Assembly (NCBI GenBank): GCA_964016985.1
Contig: OZ024828.1
Coordinates: forward strand, 85,390,308-85,454,307
Origin: Anodontia alba
Taxonomy: Eukaryota; Mollusca; Bivalvia; Lucinida; Lucinidae
DNA: 64,000 nt
Direction: 5' to 3'
Both the position numbers and the translations under genes were made by a program. Below are positions 32,658 through 43,003 of the stretch, in pieces; positions within the stretch are counted from its first letter, which is position 1, and the number at the start of each line of letters is the position of its first letter. The notes beneath the pieces are model-generated. The model searched no databases, had not been told where the DNA came from, and worked only from the letters and a program-made list of their open reading frames with translations.

Positions 32658-32781
32658 AAGTGACGCTATCGGTTCTCGAACGTCTCTCGCGGTTTCTCGG
32701 GGTATCACGAGGTGTGTTGGTTCTTTCTATTACGCGGAGAACAAGTTGCAAATCCTTGTATTATTTACGTCCTTGGGTTAA
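32650..32781 (+). CDS. Possible short first exon or small ORF, unknown
   Basis: The ATG inside AAGATGGCGG has a good Kozak context and opens 43 codons beginning MAASDAIGSRTSLAVSRGI, ending at a stop at 32779-32781. No domain recognised. It could be the start of a host protein whose first exon ends at a donor before the stop, a small ORF, or chance overlap with a YY1 site. The frame is also open upstream to 32569. Confidence 0.25.
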   Translation: MAASDAIGSRTSLAVSRGITRCVGSFYYAENKLQILVLFTSLG

Positions 32782-32885
32782 TGGAGTAATCAAAAAATAA
32801 TTTTTATGATTTTTTTTTTTTTTTCACCCAAAATATATCTTGCGGGTCTCTTGATTCAACCATCATGTAGCTGACCAGACATCAT

Positions 32886-33049
32886 ACTGGTACATGTTTG
32901 TTTGTTTTGTTCTAGTTTTAGGGCACATTCAATACCCTTTCAGTCATATTATGACAGTGTCTTTGGTATGACTCAGCCTAGGATTGAACCCACAACCTCC
33001 CAGTCACAAAGCAGACTCTCTACCAACTTATGCCGGTCAGACTGGTGCA
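32886..33049 (-). mobile_element. SINE-3, tRNA-headed
   Basis: Minus strand, head at about 33040: A-box region GGCATAAGTTGGTAGAG, B-box GGGTTCAATCC, correct tRNA spacing; then a body ending GCCCTAAAACTAGAACAAAA and CAAA repeats. ACTGGTACATG and ACTGGTGCAAG at the two edges look like a decayed target-site duplication. Head and body differ from SINE-1. One copy in the window. Confidence 0.8.
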
Positions 33050-33592
33050 AGTGCAAAGTCTGATCTGTTTGGTGTTTTTTCAATAAAATAGGAGGTATCT
33101 ATCTTATTTCTGTAAGCAAGCTTACATTGTTGGGAACTCATTAGAAACTCATTAGAAACCCCTCAATTAAGTACTACCAAGGGCACACAAAAACAGATTT
33201 TAGTTTTTCCATGGTGAAATGCCTGTTTATCTACAATTTTGCCAGGTTAGGTAGACACACACAGTCCATATGGTCTGGACTGACCCAATTTAACCCCTTC
33301 ATCAACCAAGTACTTCTGCACCAAGATATTAGTACAGTCTGGGTTTACTCTGGTCCATAAAGGTCATAAGGTCATGGACATGTTTTTTTAAGCCAAACTA
33401 TGTAAAACCCTGAACTATATTATGGTAATTAAACTATTTCTTGAGCCAAGGTCAGTCTGGAGTTCATGGAAAAAAGAAAGAAATACAGCTGACTGGAGCA
33501 GAAAATGAGAGTTAATTTTTTTAGAGGCTGCTCAAGTGGGGAAAATATATCCGCTGTAGCAAAAAGGTACCTCATGCCCCTAAGTCAATATT
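33050..33592. other. Mostly unassigned; M4 scraps
   Basis: 33100-33175 has GAACTCATTAGAAACTCATT, an M4 scrap. The rest is unassigned. Confidence 0.4.
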
Positions 33593-33732
33593 TTCAATCC
33601 AAAGGTACTGATATTTTTCTTATTTCTCAATAAAAAAACATAATATGTAGAGGCACTTCTGATGAGTACCCACAAGATATGTTTTTGTGGAAAAATAAGA
33701 AAATATTTATATGGCTACCCTCTTATCTAGAG
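33593..33732. mobile_element. M4 hairpin element
   Basis: CAATCCAAAGGTACTGATAT at the left; GGCACTTCTGATGAGTACC and GTGGAAAAATAAGAAAATAT at the right; ends CTCTTATCTAGAGC. Confidence 0.75.
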
Positions 33733-34315
33733 CTATGTAAAGTATTCAAGCATATATGAAACACAGGTTTTGATCATCCCATGTATTTGCCCAGTTTGAG
33801 TGGGAGCTTTGTTCTGTTCCAAATGCTATTAAGACACCTTTTCCCTTCACATGGCCCATCTGTAAATCACAAATCTCCAGATCACTTTGTATAAACACAT
33901 ACACTGATCAAGTGCTTCCCTGTTCTCCTTCACATTTTCAAGCTATTTTAGAATGATTTGTTATGCAGATTCTGCTCAAACTGCTCAGAAACCCAGACTG
34001 GCCTGGAATGACACTGTTCACAAATGTTAGAAAGTAAGAGTTCCCTGTGTGGAGCCTCATACAGACTTATTTTTAGGCACCAATCAGTTCAGGCTTTCTT
34101 ATGGCACACACCCTGCTGGCAAAGTTTCCCAATAATTATAGATAAGACAGGTGCTATTTTTAACCTTCATTACTTTCTCAAGCTTCATCAAGTGCAAAAT
34201 GATACAATATCATCATCATAATATGCACTCAAAAACCACAGCTACTGAATTCTGTCAAATGCATGCACCAACCAAAATAACTGAGCATCCTCTCCCCATC
34301 TTTGTCTAGTCCTGA
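33733..34315. other. Unassigned, apparently unique
   Basis: No repeat or hairpin seen. A 65-codon plus-strand frame at 34024-34221 has no recognisable domain or splice context. Confidence 0.4.
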
Positions 34316-34490
34316 TTAAAGCAAAATTTGTAGCAGACTACAATCTACTTTTTTTTTTTTTTTTATAGAAAATCTCTTGACATTTGTCCCAAGCAGACAA
34401 TTCACATGAAATAATAAACTAAAAAAAAAAAAATATTCAAACTAGAATTCCAAGAATCAGATGTGTCGCCTGCTTAAAGCGCCAACCATT
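34316..34490. mobile_element. M7 hairpin element
   Basis: TTAAAGCAAAATTTGTAGC, T-run, AAGCAGACAATTCACATGAA, A-run, GCCTGCTTAAAGCGCC. Confidence 0.72.
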
Positions 34491-34748
34491 TAATATGAAA
34501 AACACTGTATTTGTCGTAATAATTGCTCCTATCCCTAAAGGCAACCCCTCACTACTTTGTCTAAGCATTATTCATCAAGCAAATAAGAAGCTGTTATTCA
34601 ACCAAATTTTTTTGGATGATTACCAAAATCAAACTTGACCTCTATACTATGATATATCATTCTGCAAACCTCCAATGAAATCAATGCATCCCTTCACAAG
34701 ATTTTGAGGGAAACAATATCTTTACCTTGTATTTTGACCCAAACATTA
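34491..34748. repeat. HL-like repeat fragment
   Basis: GGATGATTACCAAAATCAAA and AACTTGACCTCTATACTATG match the repeat at 37665-38425. No ends seen. Confidence 0.5.
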
Positions 34749-34841
34749 ACAAGACCTGTCACCAGACAGGACAGCTCACCTGATATTGCACATTTTGTTT
34801 CTGGAAAATTCTAAATCCGTGACCTTGATTTTGACATGACC

Positions 34842-34870
34842 TGGGGTGGGTTGGGGGATGGGGGTGGGGG
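34842..34870 (+). other. G-quadruplex-prone run
   Basis: Five G-runs of 3-5 bases separated by 1-2 bases, at the right of the first HL-d unit. Fits the G3+N1-7 pattern; folding untested. Confidence 0.7.
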
Positions 34871-35817
34871 ATTGCATTGTGCAAAATATTCATCAAACCA
34901 AAGATGAATCAATTCGGTGATAAGGTTAGGAAAAAATAATAAGGTCTTATAAACGTAAACAAAAACTTTAACATTTTTAAAATTTTAAGTGTGTGACCTT
35001 GACCCCAAGGTCACTGTCATGAGTGCTGATGGTGCTGATAAAAACTTTGGACCAATATATATCATGATACCAAAAAAACTTTGGACCAATATATAGCATG
35101 ATACCAAATATAAATTAAATCCATCATTTGGTTTAGAAGTAATGAGGTCCTAAAAAGTTTGACATAAAATTTTAACAGGAAAATTTTTGCATGACCTTAA
35201 CATGAAGTAGGGTGGTGAGGATGGAACTGGGCAAAATTTTGGACCAATATGTATCATCATACCAAACATGAATCAAATCAGTGATAAGGTTAGGAAATAA
35301 TGAGGTCTTAAAAACTTTAACAAAAACTTTAACATTTAAATTCTAAGTCTGTGACCTCAACCTCAAGGACTCTGTCATGAGTGATAATTGTGCTGGAAAA
35401 AACTTTTCACCAGTATCAATCATGATACCAAATAGGAACTAAATCCACTGTGTAGTTTAGAAGTAATGAGATCCTAAAAACTTGACGTAAAATTTTCACA
35501 TGACCTTTACCTTGACATGATCTAGGGTGGTGGGGATGGTACTGCGTAAAATTTTGGACAAATATGTATCATCAAACCAAAGATGAATGAAATCGGTGAT
35601 AAGGTTAGGAAATAATCAGGTCTTGAAAACTTTAACATTTAAATTCTAAGGCTGTGACGTCAACCTCAAGGTCACAGTCATGAGTGCTGATGGTGCTGAT
35701 AAAATATTTTGACCAGTATCTACGAGGGCGTGTCAATAAATAACCGGCCTATCCCATTTCTGATGGACAGAGACAATCACGATTTTCATGCTTTGTTTCA
35801 ATATATGATTTATACAT

Positions 35818-36366
35818 GGGTACAAAATTACACGCTTATTGAGTCATTCTTTAATAAGATATTGAATGTCAAACATGACTTGTGATTCAAAGGCATGCTT
35901 TTCATCTAAAATTGAGTACCGTGCTATAATTCAGTACTTGTATTTAAAAGGTAAAACAGGCAAGGAAATACATGGCAAGTTAGCCGATGTTTATGGGTAT
36001 GGGTACAAAATTACACGCGTATCGAGTCATTCTTTAATAAGATATTGAATATCAAACATGGCTAGTGATTCAAAGGCATGCTTTTCATCTAAAGTTGGGT
36101 ACCGTGCTGTAATTCAGTACTTGTATTTAAAAGGTAAAACAGGCAAGGAAATACATGGCGAATTAGCCGATGTTTATGGGTATGGGTACAAAATTACACA
36201 CGTATCGAGTCATTCTTTAATAAGATATTGAATGTCAAACATGGCTAGTGATTCAAAGGCATGCTTTTCATCTAAAGTTGAGTACCGTGCTGTAATTCGG
36301 TACTTGTATTTAAAAGGTAAAACAGGCAAGGAAATATACGGCGAGTTAGCCGATGTTTATGGGTCT
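35818..36366 (+). repeat. 183-bp triplication inside the mariner
   Basis: GGGTACAAAATTACACGC-type sequence recurs at 35818, 36001 and 36184, exactly 183 bp apart. Each unit holds the 5' leader, the transposase start codon and about 45 codons. Start codons at 35866, (36049) and 36232 are in the same frame because 183 is 61 codons; the first two run into a stop in the next unit. Only the third leads into the full coding region. Confidence 0.95.
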
Positions 36367-37332
36367 TCTGCACCATCTTATGCTCAGGTTAAATTCTGGG
36401 TAGGGGAATTCAAACGCGGTAGAACATCTTTAGAAGATGAAGCCAGGTCTAGATGCCCACTGGATGCCACCGACGAAGAAATGTGTAAGAAAGTTCAGGA
36501 TCTGGTATACTCTGATAGGCAAATTCAGGTGGAAGAAATAGTACAGACATTAGGCATTTCACATGGTAGCATTTCAACAATCTTACATGATCATTTAGGT
36601 ATGCGCAAGCTAATAGCCCGTTGGGTCCCCAAATCCCTTAGCGATGAGCAAATGGCAACCACAGCATCAGTATGCAGCGCCTTGTTGAAGCATTTTAGGT
36701 CAAAAGACGATTTTCTTTTGCATCTGGTGACTGTAGATGAGACTTGGGTTCATTATTATGAGCCAGAGAATAAAGCAGAGTCGTCAGTGGGTAGGGCCTG
36801 GGTCCCCGAGGCCAAAGAAGTTCAAGACGCAACCATCTGCTGGCAAGGTGATGGCCACAGTATTTTGGGATGCAAAAGGCGTTATTATGTTGGACTTTTT
36901 ACCCAAGAGAAGTGCAATAACTGGAGTGTACTATGCAAACTTGTTAGATCAGCTGAGAACCGCCATCCATGAAAAACGCAGAGGTAAACTCTCTAAAGGT
37001 ATTTTGCTGCAACAGGACAACGTGAGAGTCCACACTTGCAAAGTTGCAATGAATGCTGTAGAGCGAAATGGGTATGAATTAATACCACATCCTGCCTATT
37101 CGCCTAACCTAGCTCCTTGCGACCTTCCTATTCCCAAACTTGAAAAAGGATATCCGTGGACTTCATTTCTGGTCTGATGAAGAAGTCGTGACGGCAGTTG
37201 AGGAGTGGGTCAATGGAAAGGACCCTGACTTTTTCAGTTCTGTGCTGATGGCACTTGAACACCGTTGGTCTAAGTGCATCACACTAGAGGGCAATTACAT
37301 CGAAAAGGAAGAGGTGGATCTCACCAGAAATA
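36232..37332 (+). pseudogene. mariner transposase, two frameshifts
   Basis: Cut-and-paste DNA transposase of the mariner branch of Tc1/mariner, which would bind the TIRs and excise the element. In order: N-terminal helix-turn-helix region (GKTGKEIYGELADVYG; VKFWVGEFKRGR), the WVP linker (WVPKSLSDEQ, usually WVPHEL), first catalytic Asp in VTVDETWVHYYEPENK, second in LLQQDNVRVHT, third in YSPNLAPCDLP. The spacing fits DD34D. A one-base gain near 36784 moves the frame from the first third to the second; another near 37142 moves it again before the C-terminal part (IRGLHFWSDEEV). All three Asp survive, but no single frame joins them. Length is close to the family norm of about 345 residues. Inactive as it stands. 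Confidence 0.93.
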
Positions 37333-37664
37333 AGTTAGGCTGGTTACTTATTGACTCACCCTCGTATCATGATACCAAATAGGAACTAAATCCATCATGT
37401 AGTTTAGAAGTGATGAGATTCTAAAAACTTTGATGTAAAATTTTATCATGAAAATTCTAAGTCTGTGACCTTGACCTTGACATGACCTAGGGTGGTGGGG
37501 ATGGTACTACGCAAAATTTTGGACAAATATGTATCATCAAACCAAAGATGAATGAAATCGGTGATAAGGTTAGGAAATAATGAGGTCTTAAAAACTTTAG
37601 ACGCCGGGGGTAGTACAACAGCTCTCCGTGAACATTGTTCAGGCGAGCTAAAAACTAAGTCTAA

Positions 37665-38428
37665 ATGGGCCATAACTCTGCCAAAATTTTGCGGATGATT
37701 ACAAATATTAAACTTGACCTGTATTTTATAATGATATATCCTTCTGCAAGCTTCCAATGTAATCAATGCTTTGATTGATTGTCTTGGGATTTAACGACAC
37801 GTCAACCCTTGTGGGTCATTTTGTGTTGTCTCCCAGAGAAAGGAGAAAAAAGTTAGAAGAGACAGTAGAAGATATCAAAGAGAGGAACAGGAAGGAAATA
37901 GCAACAGGAGTGAAAGTGAAGAAACCAAAGAAATAAAAACATTCCCCCTCTAAAGTTACCTGCTACAAGAATAGCAAGCCTTGCCCAACTGTAAGCCAAT
38001 ATCAGTTGGACGCCCCAGCGACGTAAGATACATGACACCTTCACACCACCCGACCACACCCAATGTAATCAATGCATCCCTGCAATAGTTATCGGGCAGA
38101 AACCAATATTATCAACACAACAACAAACACTAAGTCACACAAGGACCTTAACTCATGCAAAATTCTGTGGATGATTAAATACTGAATGACCTGTATTTTA
38201 CAATGATATATCCTTCTGCAAGCTTTCAATAAAATCAAAGCATCCCTGCAAAAGTTATTGAACAGAAACCAATATCAACACACCAACAAAAACTAAGTCG
38301 AAAAAGGGCCATAACTCAGTCAAAATTTGGCAGATGATTACCAATATCAAACTTGACCAGTATTTTACAGTGATATAAAGTTCTGCAAAGTTCCAATAAA
38401 ATCAATCCATCCTTTCAAAATGATGATG
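37665..38428. repeat. HL-like repeat units, interrupted by SINE-2
   Basis: Units with GGGCCATAACTC, CAAAATTT.G..GATGATTAC, AACTTGACCTGTATTTTA and TCTGCAAGCTTCCAAT occur about three times. No left motif or hairpin found, so it may be the interior of an HL element that lost its ends. Related units occur at 34491-34748 and 63600-63850. Confidence 0.6.
37754..38075 (-). mobile_element. SINE-2 copy with 16-bp target-site duplication
   Basis: Flanked by CCAATGTAATCAATGC (37754-37769 and 38060-38075), identical on both sides, so the youngest-looking SINE-2 here. Tail on the minus strand: GTTAAATCCCAAGACAATC then AATCAA. Confidence 0.95.
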
Positions 38429-38429
38429 A

Positions 38430-38536
38430 TGAATTCAGGTTAAACGACGCATCAACCCATGAGGGTCATCTGCGTCAAAATGGTGTACTAACTTGGTTTT
38501 GTAATGAAATGGCAATAATGATGTCATATATGCATA
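38430..38536. other. SINE tail scrap and unassigned sequence
   Basis: GGTTAAACGACGCATCAACC and GAGGGTCATCTGCGTC at 38437-38476 are the 3' tail of a SINE-2-like element. Confidence 0.5.
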
Positions 38537-39955
38537 ACAAGAACTCCCCAAATGGAGGCATTATACGCCCGTGGCAAGTAATAAGATGTACCACATATAC
38601 TGACTCCTGTATAATTCAGTGCTCTGGATGTAAACTGTAAGTGGAGTTAATTGGAAACAAAAAAATTACCAAAATTTTCAAAAGGGCTTAACTCTGCTGA
38701 TATTTGGTGAACTGTAACCGCTAAACAATATGCGCTGCTCCACATCATGGTGTAACTATTTACAAAGTTTCAGCTTGATTGGCTGTAAACTATAGGAGGA
38801 GTAAGCTGGAAACAAAAAGTTTACAAAAATTTTCAAAAGGACATAGCTGTGCTAATATTTGGTGGACTGTTACCTCGAAACAATATGCCCTGCTCCACAT
38901 CATGGTCAATAAATCACAATAAATCAAGTTTCAGCTTTATCCGATATAAACTGCAGGAAGAGTTAGCCGGAAACGAAAATTTTACAGACATTTTCAAAAG
39001 GGCATAACTCTGTCAATATTTGGTGTACTATAATCTCCAAATAATATGCTCTACTCCACATCATCATGTAACTATTTACAAAGTTTCAGCTTGAGCGGAT
39101 GTAAACTGTAGGGGAAACTTAAAATTTATAGAAATTTTCAAAGGGGCATAACTCTGTCAATATTTGGTGTACTGTAACCTCCAAATAATATGCTCTACTC
39201 CACATCATCATGTAACCATTTACCGAGTTTCAGCTTGATCGGATGTAAACTGTAGGAGTTAGCTGGAAACGTAAAATTTACAGAAATTTTCCAAGGGACA
39301 TAACTCTGCTAATATCTGGTGGACTGTAACCCTGAAATAATATGCGCTGCTCCACATCATGGTCTAATATAAATCAAGTTTCAGCTTGATCAAATGTAAA
39401 CTGTAGGAAGAGTTAGCTGGAAACGAAAAATTTACAGAAATTTTCCAAGGGACATAACTCTAAAATTTAGTGGACTGTAACCTTGAAACAATATGCGCTG
39501 CTCCACATCATGGTCTAAATCAAGTTTCAGCTTGATCGTGTGTAAACTGTAGGAGGAGTTAGCTGAAACGAAAAGTTTACAGAAAGTTTCAAAGAGGCAT
39601 AACTCTGCTAATATTTGGTGGACTGTAACTTCAAAATAATATGCCCTGCTACACATCATGGTCTAACTATTAATCAAGTTTCAGCTTGATCGGATGTAAA
39701 CTGCAGGAGTTAACCGGAAACAAAAAGTTTACAGAAATTTTCAAAGGGGTATAACTCTGCTAATATTTGGTGGACTGTAACCCCGAAAAAATATGCGCTG
39801 CTCCACATCATGGTCTAACTATATACCAAGTTTCAGCTTGATTGGATGTAAACTGTAGGAGGAGTCAGCCAGAAATGAAAAAGTTTACGGACAGACGGAT
39901 GGACGGATGCCAGACCCCGTAACATAATACGTCCCGTTTTTCAAACAGGCCTATA
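38537..39955 (+). mobile_element. HL-f element with about eight 150-bp units
   Basis: Left end ACAAGAACTCCCC, left motif TTATACGCCCGTGG, hairpin about 39925-39955 (ATACGTCCCGTTTTTC..). CT(G/A)CTCCACATCAT recurs at 38735, 38890, 39051, 39195, 39347, 39498, 39646 and 39798 (spacings 144-161). Each unit has CATAACTCTG.TAATATTTGG, GTTTCAGCTTGATCGG and TGTAAACTGTAGGAG. Linker ACGGACAGACGGATGGACGG. Confidence 0.82.
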
Positions 39956-40265
39956 AGAATGTAAAACTAGAATCCCTTCAAAAGTTATTGAGTGGAAATG
40001 AAAAGTGTGATTACAACACTGACAATGACAAGGATATACAACATAATCCCTGTGTGTTTGCCATGCTTCGCAGGTGACACAAAAGGTTGTATGCTTCAGT
40101 TGTGATTGGCGCTTTATGGTTAAGATGTTTTTGTTTATTACTTTTTCTATTTTTCAACAAAAAGGTATCAATATTTTTCCAGTATCCCAATAAATGTGTA
40201 TTGTGGTATTCATTTAATGCCTACTTGAGGGCATGACGTTTTCATGGAGAAAAACCTTACCTAGC
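39956..40265. other. M7 and M4 scraps
   Basis: 40080-40126 (GCTTCAGTTGTGATTGGCGC) is an M7 right end. 40140-40260 (TCAACAAAAAGGTATCAATA; TTCATGGAGAAAAA) is a decayed M4. Confidence 0.5.
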
Positions 40266-40267
40266 CT

Positions 40268-40462
40268 AATTACTGAGATAAACAGGCATGTGCAGATCAG
40301 ATGCACAGAATGGGATTTCTGATCAGGGTCTACACTGTTTGCCATGTATTCATAGTTTTTGGACATATCAATGGGTAGTCAAATGGACTGGTAAAATTTT
40401 AGCACATGTACGGTAAGGAGTTAATGTGTCCCATTATCTAGAGGAAATAAAGTAAGAAAGTA
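40268..40462. mobile_element. M3 hairpin element, left arm decayed
   Basis: GGGTCTACACTGTTTGCC, then TTTTTGGACATATCAATGGG and GGTAAGGAGTTAATGTGTCC. Confidence 0.65.
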
Positions 40463-40487
40463 TTTGTCTGGAAACAGTTTTTTACCC

Positions 40488-40700
40488 TAAGTATTCTGAC
40501 AGCTCAACACCTTATTATACTTGTTCTAAAATTTGAACAAGTATAATTTACTACCTGTATTGTGTCTAAAACTGCTGGATAGGTGGCAAACAGTGTAGAC
40601 CCTGATGAGATGCCGCATTCTGCAGCATCTCATCTGGGTCTACACTGTTTGACAGGCATGTCTATCCAAATACATATGGTTAATACAGTACTCCTCATAA
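40488..40700. mobile_element. M3 hairpin element
   Basis: Hairpin about 40587-40655 with GCAAACAGTGTAGACCCTG and GGGTCTACACTGTTTG arms around GATGCCGCATTCTGCAGCAT. The right end TCTATCCAAATACATATGG has the M3 left terminus inverted. Confidence 0.75.
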
Positions 40701-40904
40701 CTATCAAAAGTGCAGAAAACGTAAAAAAAATGAATACTGTATTTACCCTAGATGTTGGGACAAATATTTAGACTATTTGCTAAGAATCTAATCTTTGATG
40801 AGAGTGATAAGAACATTAAATAATTTTTGCTGTTGTTGTTGCTTGAAATGTTACTTTTTATAATGCATGCAAAAAACGCACATGCAAACCAACAAGGTCA
40901 ATGT

Positions 40905-41040
40905 TGTTTGCGTGCATGTGTGCACACATTTCAGAAGCCCTGGATTCCAATTTGTGGCCTGCGTGCAAGTGCGCATACATACCATACGCCCTGGATTCCA
41001 GTATATGGTCTGTATGCATGTGCGCATGTGTGCATCGGAT
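40905..41040. repeat. 51-bp tandem repeat of TG/CA-rich sequence
   Basis: TGGATTCC recurs at 40941 and 40992, preceded by TGCGTGCATGTGTGCAC-type words. Because 51 is 17 codons, the frames through it look periodic (CVHTFQKPWIPICGLRA), which is a by-product. Alternating purine-pyrimidine near 41011-41035 is Z-DNA-prone. Confidence 0.7.
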
Positions 41041-41150
41041 TCTAATTCCTCAAGACCTCACAAATTTATAAGAGATTCCATAAAATAAAAGGAGGTCACT
41101 CTGAACAGACCAAACTCATAAAGATACTTGTAATATATAAAGAGCCCCTG

Positions 41151-41180
41151 TCTGTGTGTGTGTGTGTGGGGGTGGGTTGA
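41151..41180. repeat. TG microsatellite and G-rich run
   Basis: TCTGTGTGTGTGTGTGTG then GGGGGTGGG. Confidence 0.9.
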
Positions 41181-41376
41181 TGGGAGGCGGGGTGTGGGGC
41201 AAGTATGTGTGTGCTTGTATGATTGTGCATGTGTTCATGCATATGTGTAGCGCCATTTACCATATTTACCCTACACATTTGGACATCTTAACCCATTTAT
41301 AAATGTCAGTGGACTTTTCTACCACAAGTCTTTGGACCGATCTATTTCCAATTGTAGGGTGTCTGTTTAGTTTTCC

Positions 41377-41589
41377 TTAACCCTTGTCCTGCTGAATAAA
41401 TTAAGATGCCACGCCCACTTCTAATTTTCAGCCAATCAGATTACTTGATACAGATTTTTGCTATTAATTCACATACTTAAGGCAAACAGTGCAGATCCAG
41501 ATCAGTTGGCTTCTTCAGAAGCGAACTGATCTGGATCTACTCTGTTCGCAAAGGCAGGGTTTATCCGGGTTCAGCAGGACAAAGGTCAA
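41377..41589. mobile_element. M1 hairpin element
   Basis: TTAACCCTTGTCCTGCTGAA at the left; core at about 41483-41551 with one mismatch in the loop (GAAGCGAAC); right end TTCAGCAGGACAAAGGTCAA slightly decayed. Confidence 0.87.
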
Positions 41590-41611
41590 TACTATGTTTT
41601 ACAGAAATTCC

Positions 41612-41725
41612 TGTAGTTAATGCAAACAGTGCAGCCCAGATAAGATGCTGCATTCTGCAGCATCTGATATGGGTCTGCACTGTTTGCCAATTACTTTTTT
41701 GGGGATCTCCAGACTAAAATGGGTA
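41612..41725. mobile_element. M2 core and right end
   Basis: GCAAACAGTGCAGCCCAG, GATGCTGCATTCTGCAGCAT, GGGTCTGCACTGTTTGCC, then CTCCAGACTAAAATGGGT. Left third absent. Confidence 0.7.
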
Positions 41726-42900
41726 CACTCCTCGCCATACCTGTCCTAAAATTTGAACAAGACCACTTTATTCTTTTAAAATATTTATTGCTAGAGAAGT
41801 ATAAAATGAACTGAAGATCTGGGTGTGTGGGACAATAACATTGTAAGACTACTGTCCTGTAAAACTTTGCTGGTCTTGAAAAGGACCATTTTCACCCGTT
41901 GAGCAGAATTACTTCATGGGCATCACTGGATGATTGAGCATTGAGTAGATCTATGTACTCAATAATGGCACTGATTATGACAATAACGGCAATTATAATT
42001 GATTGTTTGCCAATTATAATCAATGTGTGTGCTGACTGACGCTAAGTGGATTGTTTGTGATAATACATGATGTGACTCAGGATTGGTGCAAAAAATCAAT
42101 TACCAGAACATGTTATTTTTTCTGAAGTTAAATCAAACAATTTTTATAAGTTTTAAATTTTTTGCTTATGAAAAATTTGGGATCCATGGCCGATTTGCGC
42201 TATACTAGATTTCGCGAAATAATGGACCGCGATGTACTGGATCTACAGTGTATTTTGGGGTCCTCATTAGAGGCACCTTGGTGAGGTGCTTCTAATAGGT
42301 ATCCATATCATATATTTTCATGGATAAATGAGAATAGATCAGTTCTTTTCGGTTGAAAAAAAAGTGCCTTATCAGGAGGTATGTAACTGCACTTTTAACA
42401 ATCGTTCATGAAGTAGTGCTAACTGAAATATGTCTCTTTTCACCCTTTCCCTGGGAGATGAAACAAAATGTCCCACCAAATGTTCTTGAAATGTTTTAAA
42501 TTTTGCGGTAAAAACCTAAATAATTAGTGCAATGTAACCTTAAAACTTTATCAATTATCTAAGTAGAATTGTTTCACCGAAATCACTGTAATGACTGTTC
42601 TACATATTTTTGCATGCAAAAAAAAAAAAACATCTAGCCCTAGCCCTCACTGTAATATATGTTGCCCAGCTGTTATGAATCCTTTTTTCTTCTTCTTTCT
42701 GACACTGATATCAATTATTTTTGACACCATTAATTGTGTAATGTGTTTAGTCAAAGGGAGAATAATCATACTTTCTCACTGCAATAAACCATTATGACAG
42801 TTGCTTCCCTTGAAACTGCACTATATAGACAATTGTAATAGTTGCTTCCCCCTGGTAAAACAGCAGCCTGAATATCAACCAATGGCCTCTAAGAAAACCA
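41726..42900. other. Mostly unassigned; one M4 scrap
   Basis: 42241-42375 is a decayed M4 (GCACCTTGGTGAGGTGCTTC; ATGGATAAATGAGAATA; GGTTGAAAA..GTGCCTTATC). The rest has no recognised gene or repeat. The 68-codon frame at 42591-42797 has no domain. Confidence 0.45.
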
Positions 42901-42960
42901 GCAAAAAATTCAGCAGACAACACTTGAAATATTTTCTTTCTTTTTCCAGATGATAATTCT
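42901..42960. mobile_element. M6 left-arm scrap
   Basis: ATTCAGCAGACAACACTTGA and ATATTTTCTTTC..CCAGA only. Confidence 0.5.
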
Positions 42961-43003
42961 AGTATGTTCATCTGGAACTCTGGAAAAGGTAGGAAAATTA
43001 TCA

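Larger units (their letters stand above)
31081..32830. other. CpG-richer island almost free of mobile DNA
   Basis: The longest stretch with no hairpin element, SINE or HL copy. CpG is visibly denser at 31110-31270 (GTCGCGAGAGCCGCGCGAG), 31420-31500 and 32650-32720 (CGAACGTCTCTCGCGG) than anywhere else. It also holds a 40-bp tandem duplication (CTTGATTGTTTTCTCTCACA at about 31276 and 31317) and a 200-bp array. Most likely a promoter or 5' region of a host gene, by inference; no exon structure is proven. Confidence 0.5.
35723..37364 (+). mobile_element. mariner transposon, degenerate
   Basis: Terminal inverted repeats of about 27 bp (35723-35749 and 37338-37364, four to five mismatches), flanked by TA (35721-35722 and 37365-37366). 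Removing two extra copies of a 183-bp segment from the 1642 bp leaves 1276 bp, the usual mariner length. The uninterrupted target appears in another HL-d copy at about 57967-57990. TIRs look intact but the transposase frame is broken. Confidence 0.95.
34749..37649 (+). mobile_element. HL-d element carrying a mariner
   Basis: Left end ACAAGACCTGTC, left motif AGCTCACCTGA, hairpin 37620-37649 (AGCTCTCCGTGAAC against GTTCAGGCGAGCT), then AAAAA. Units of about 150-165 bp: ATCATGATACCAAA / ATCATCATACCAAA words near 35060, 35250, 35410, 35565 and 37370, with GACCTTGACCCCAAGGTCAC and GGTTAGGAAATAATGAGGTC. The mariner occupies 35723-37364. Without it the element is about 1.26 kb. Confidence 0.8.

Noticed and set aside
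32566..32751. Arg-rich minus-strand frame opposite the YY1 site
   Set aside because: Reflects the CG-rich island read backwards; no domain, and the plus strand carries the better start context.
40827..41088. Periodic frames with PWIP and CVH words
   Set aside because: Generated by the 51-bp TG/CA repeat.
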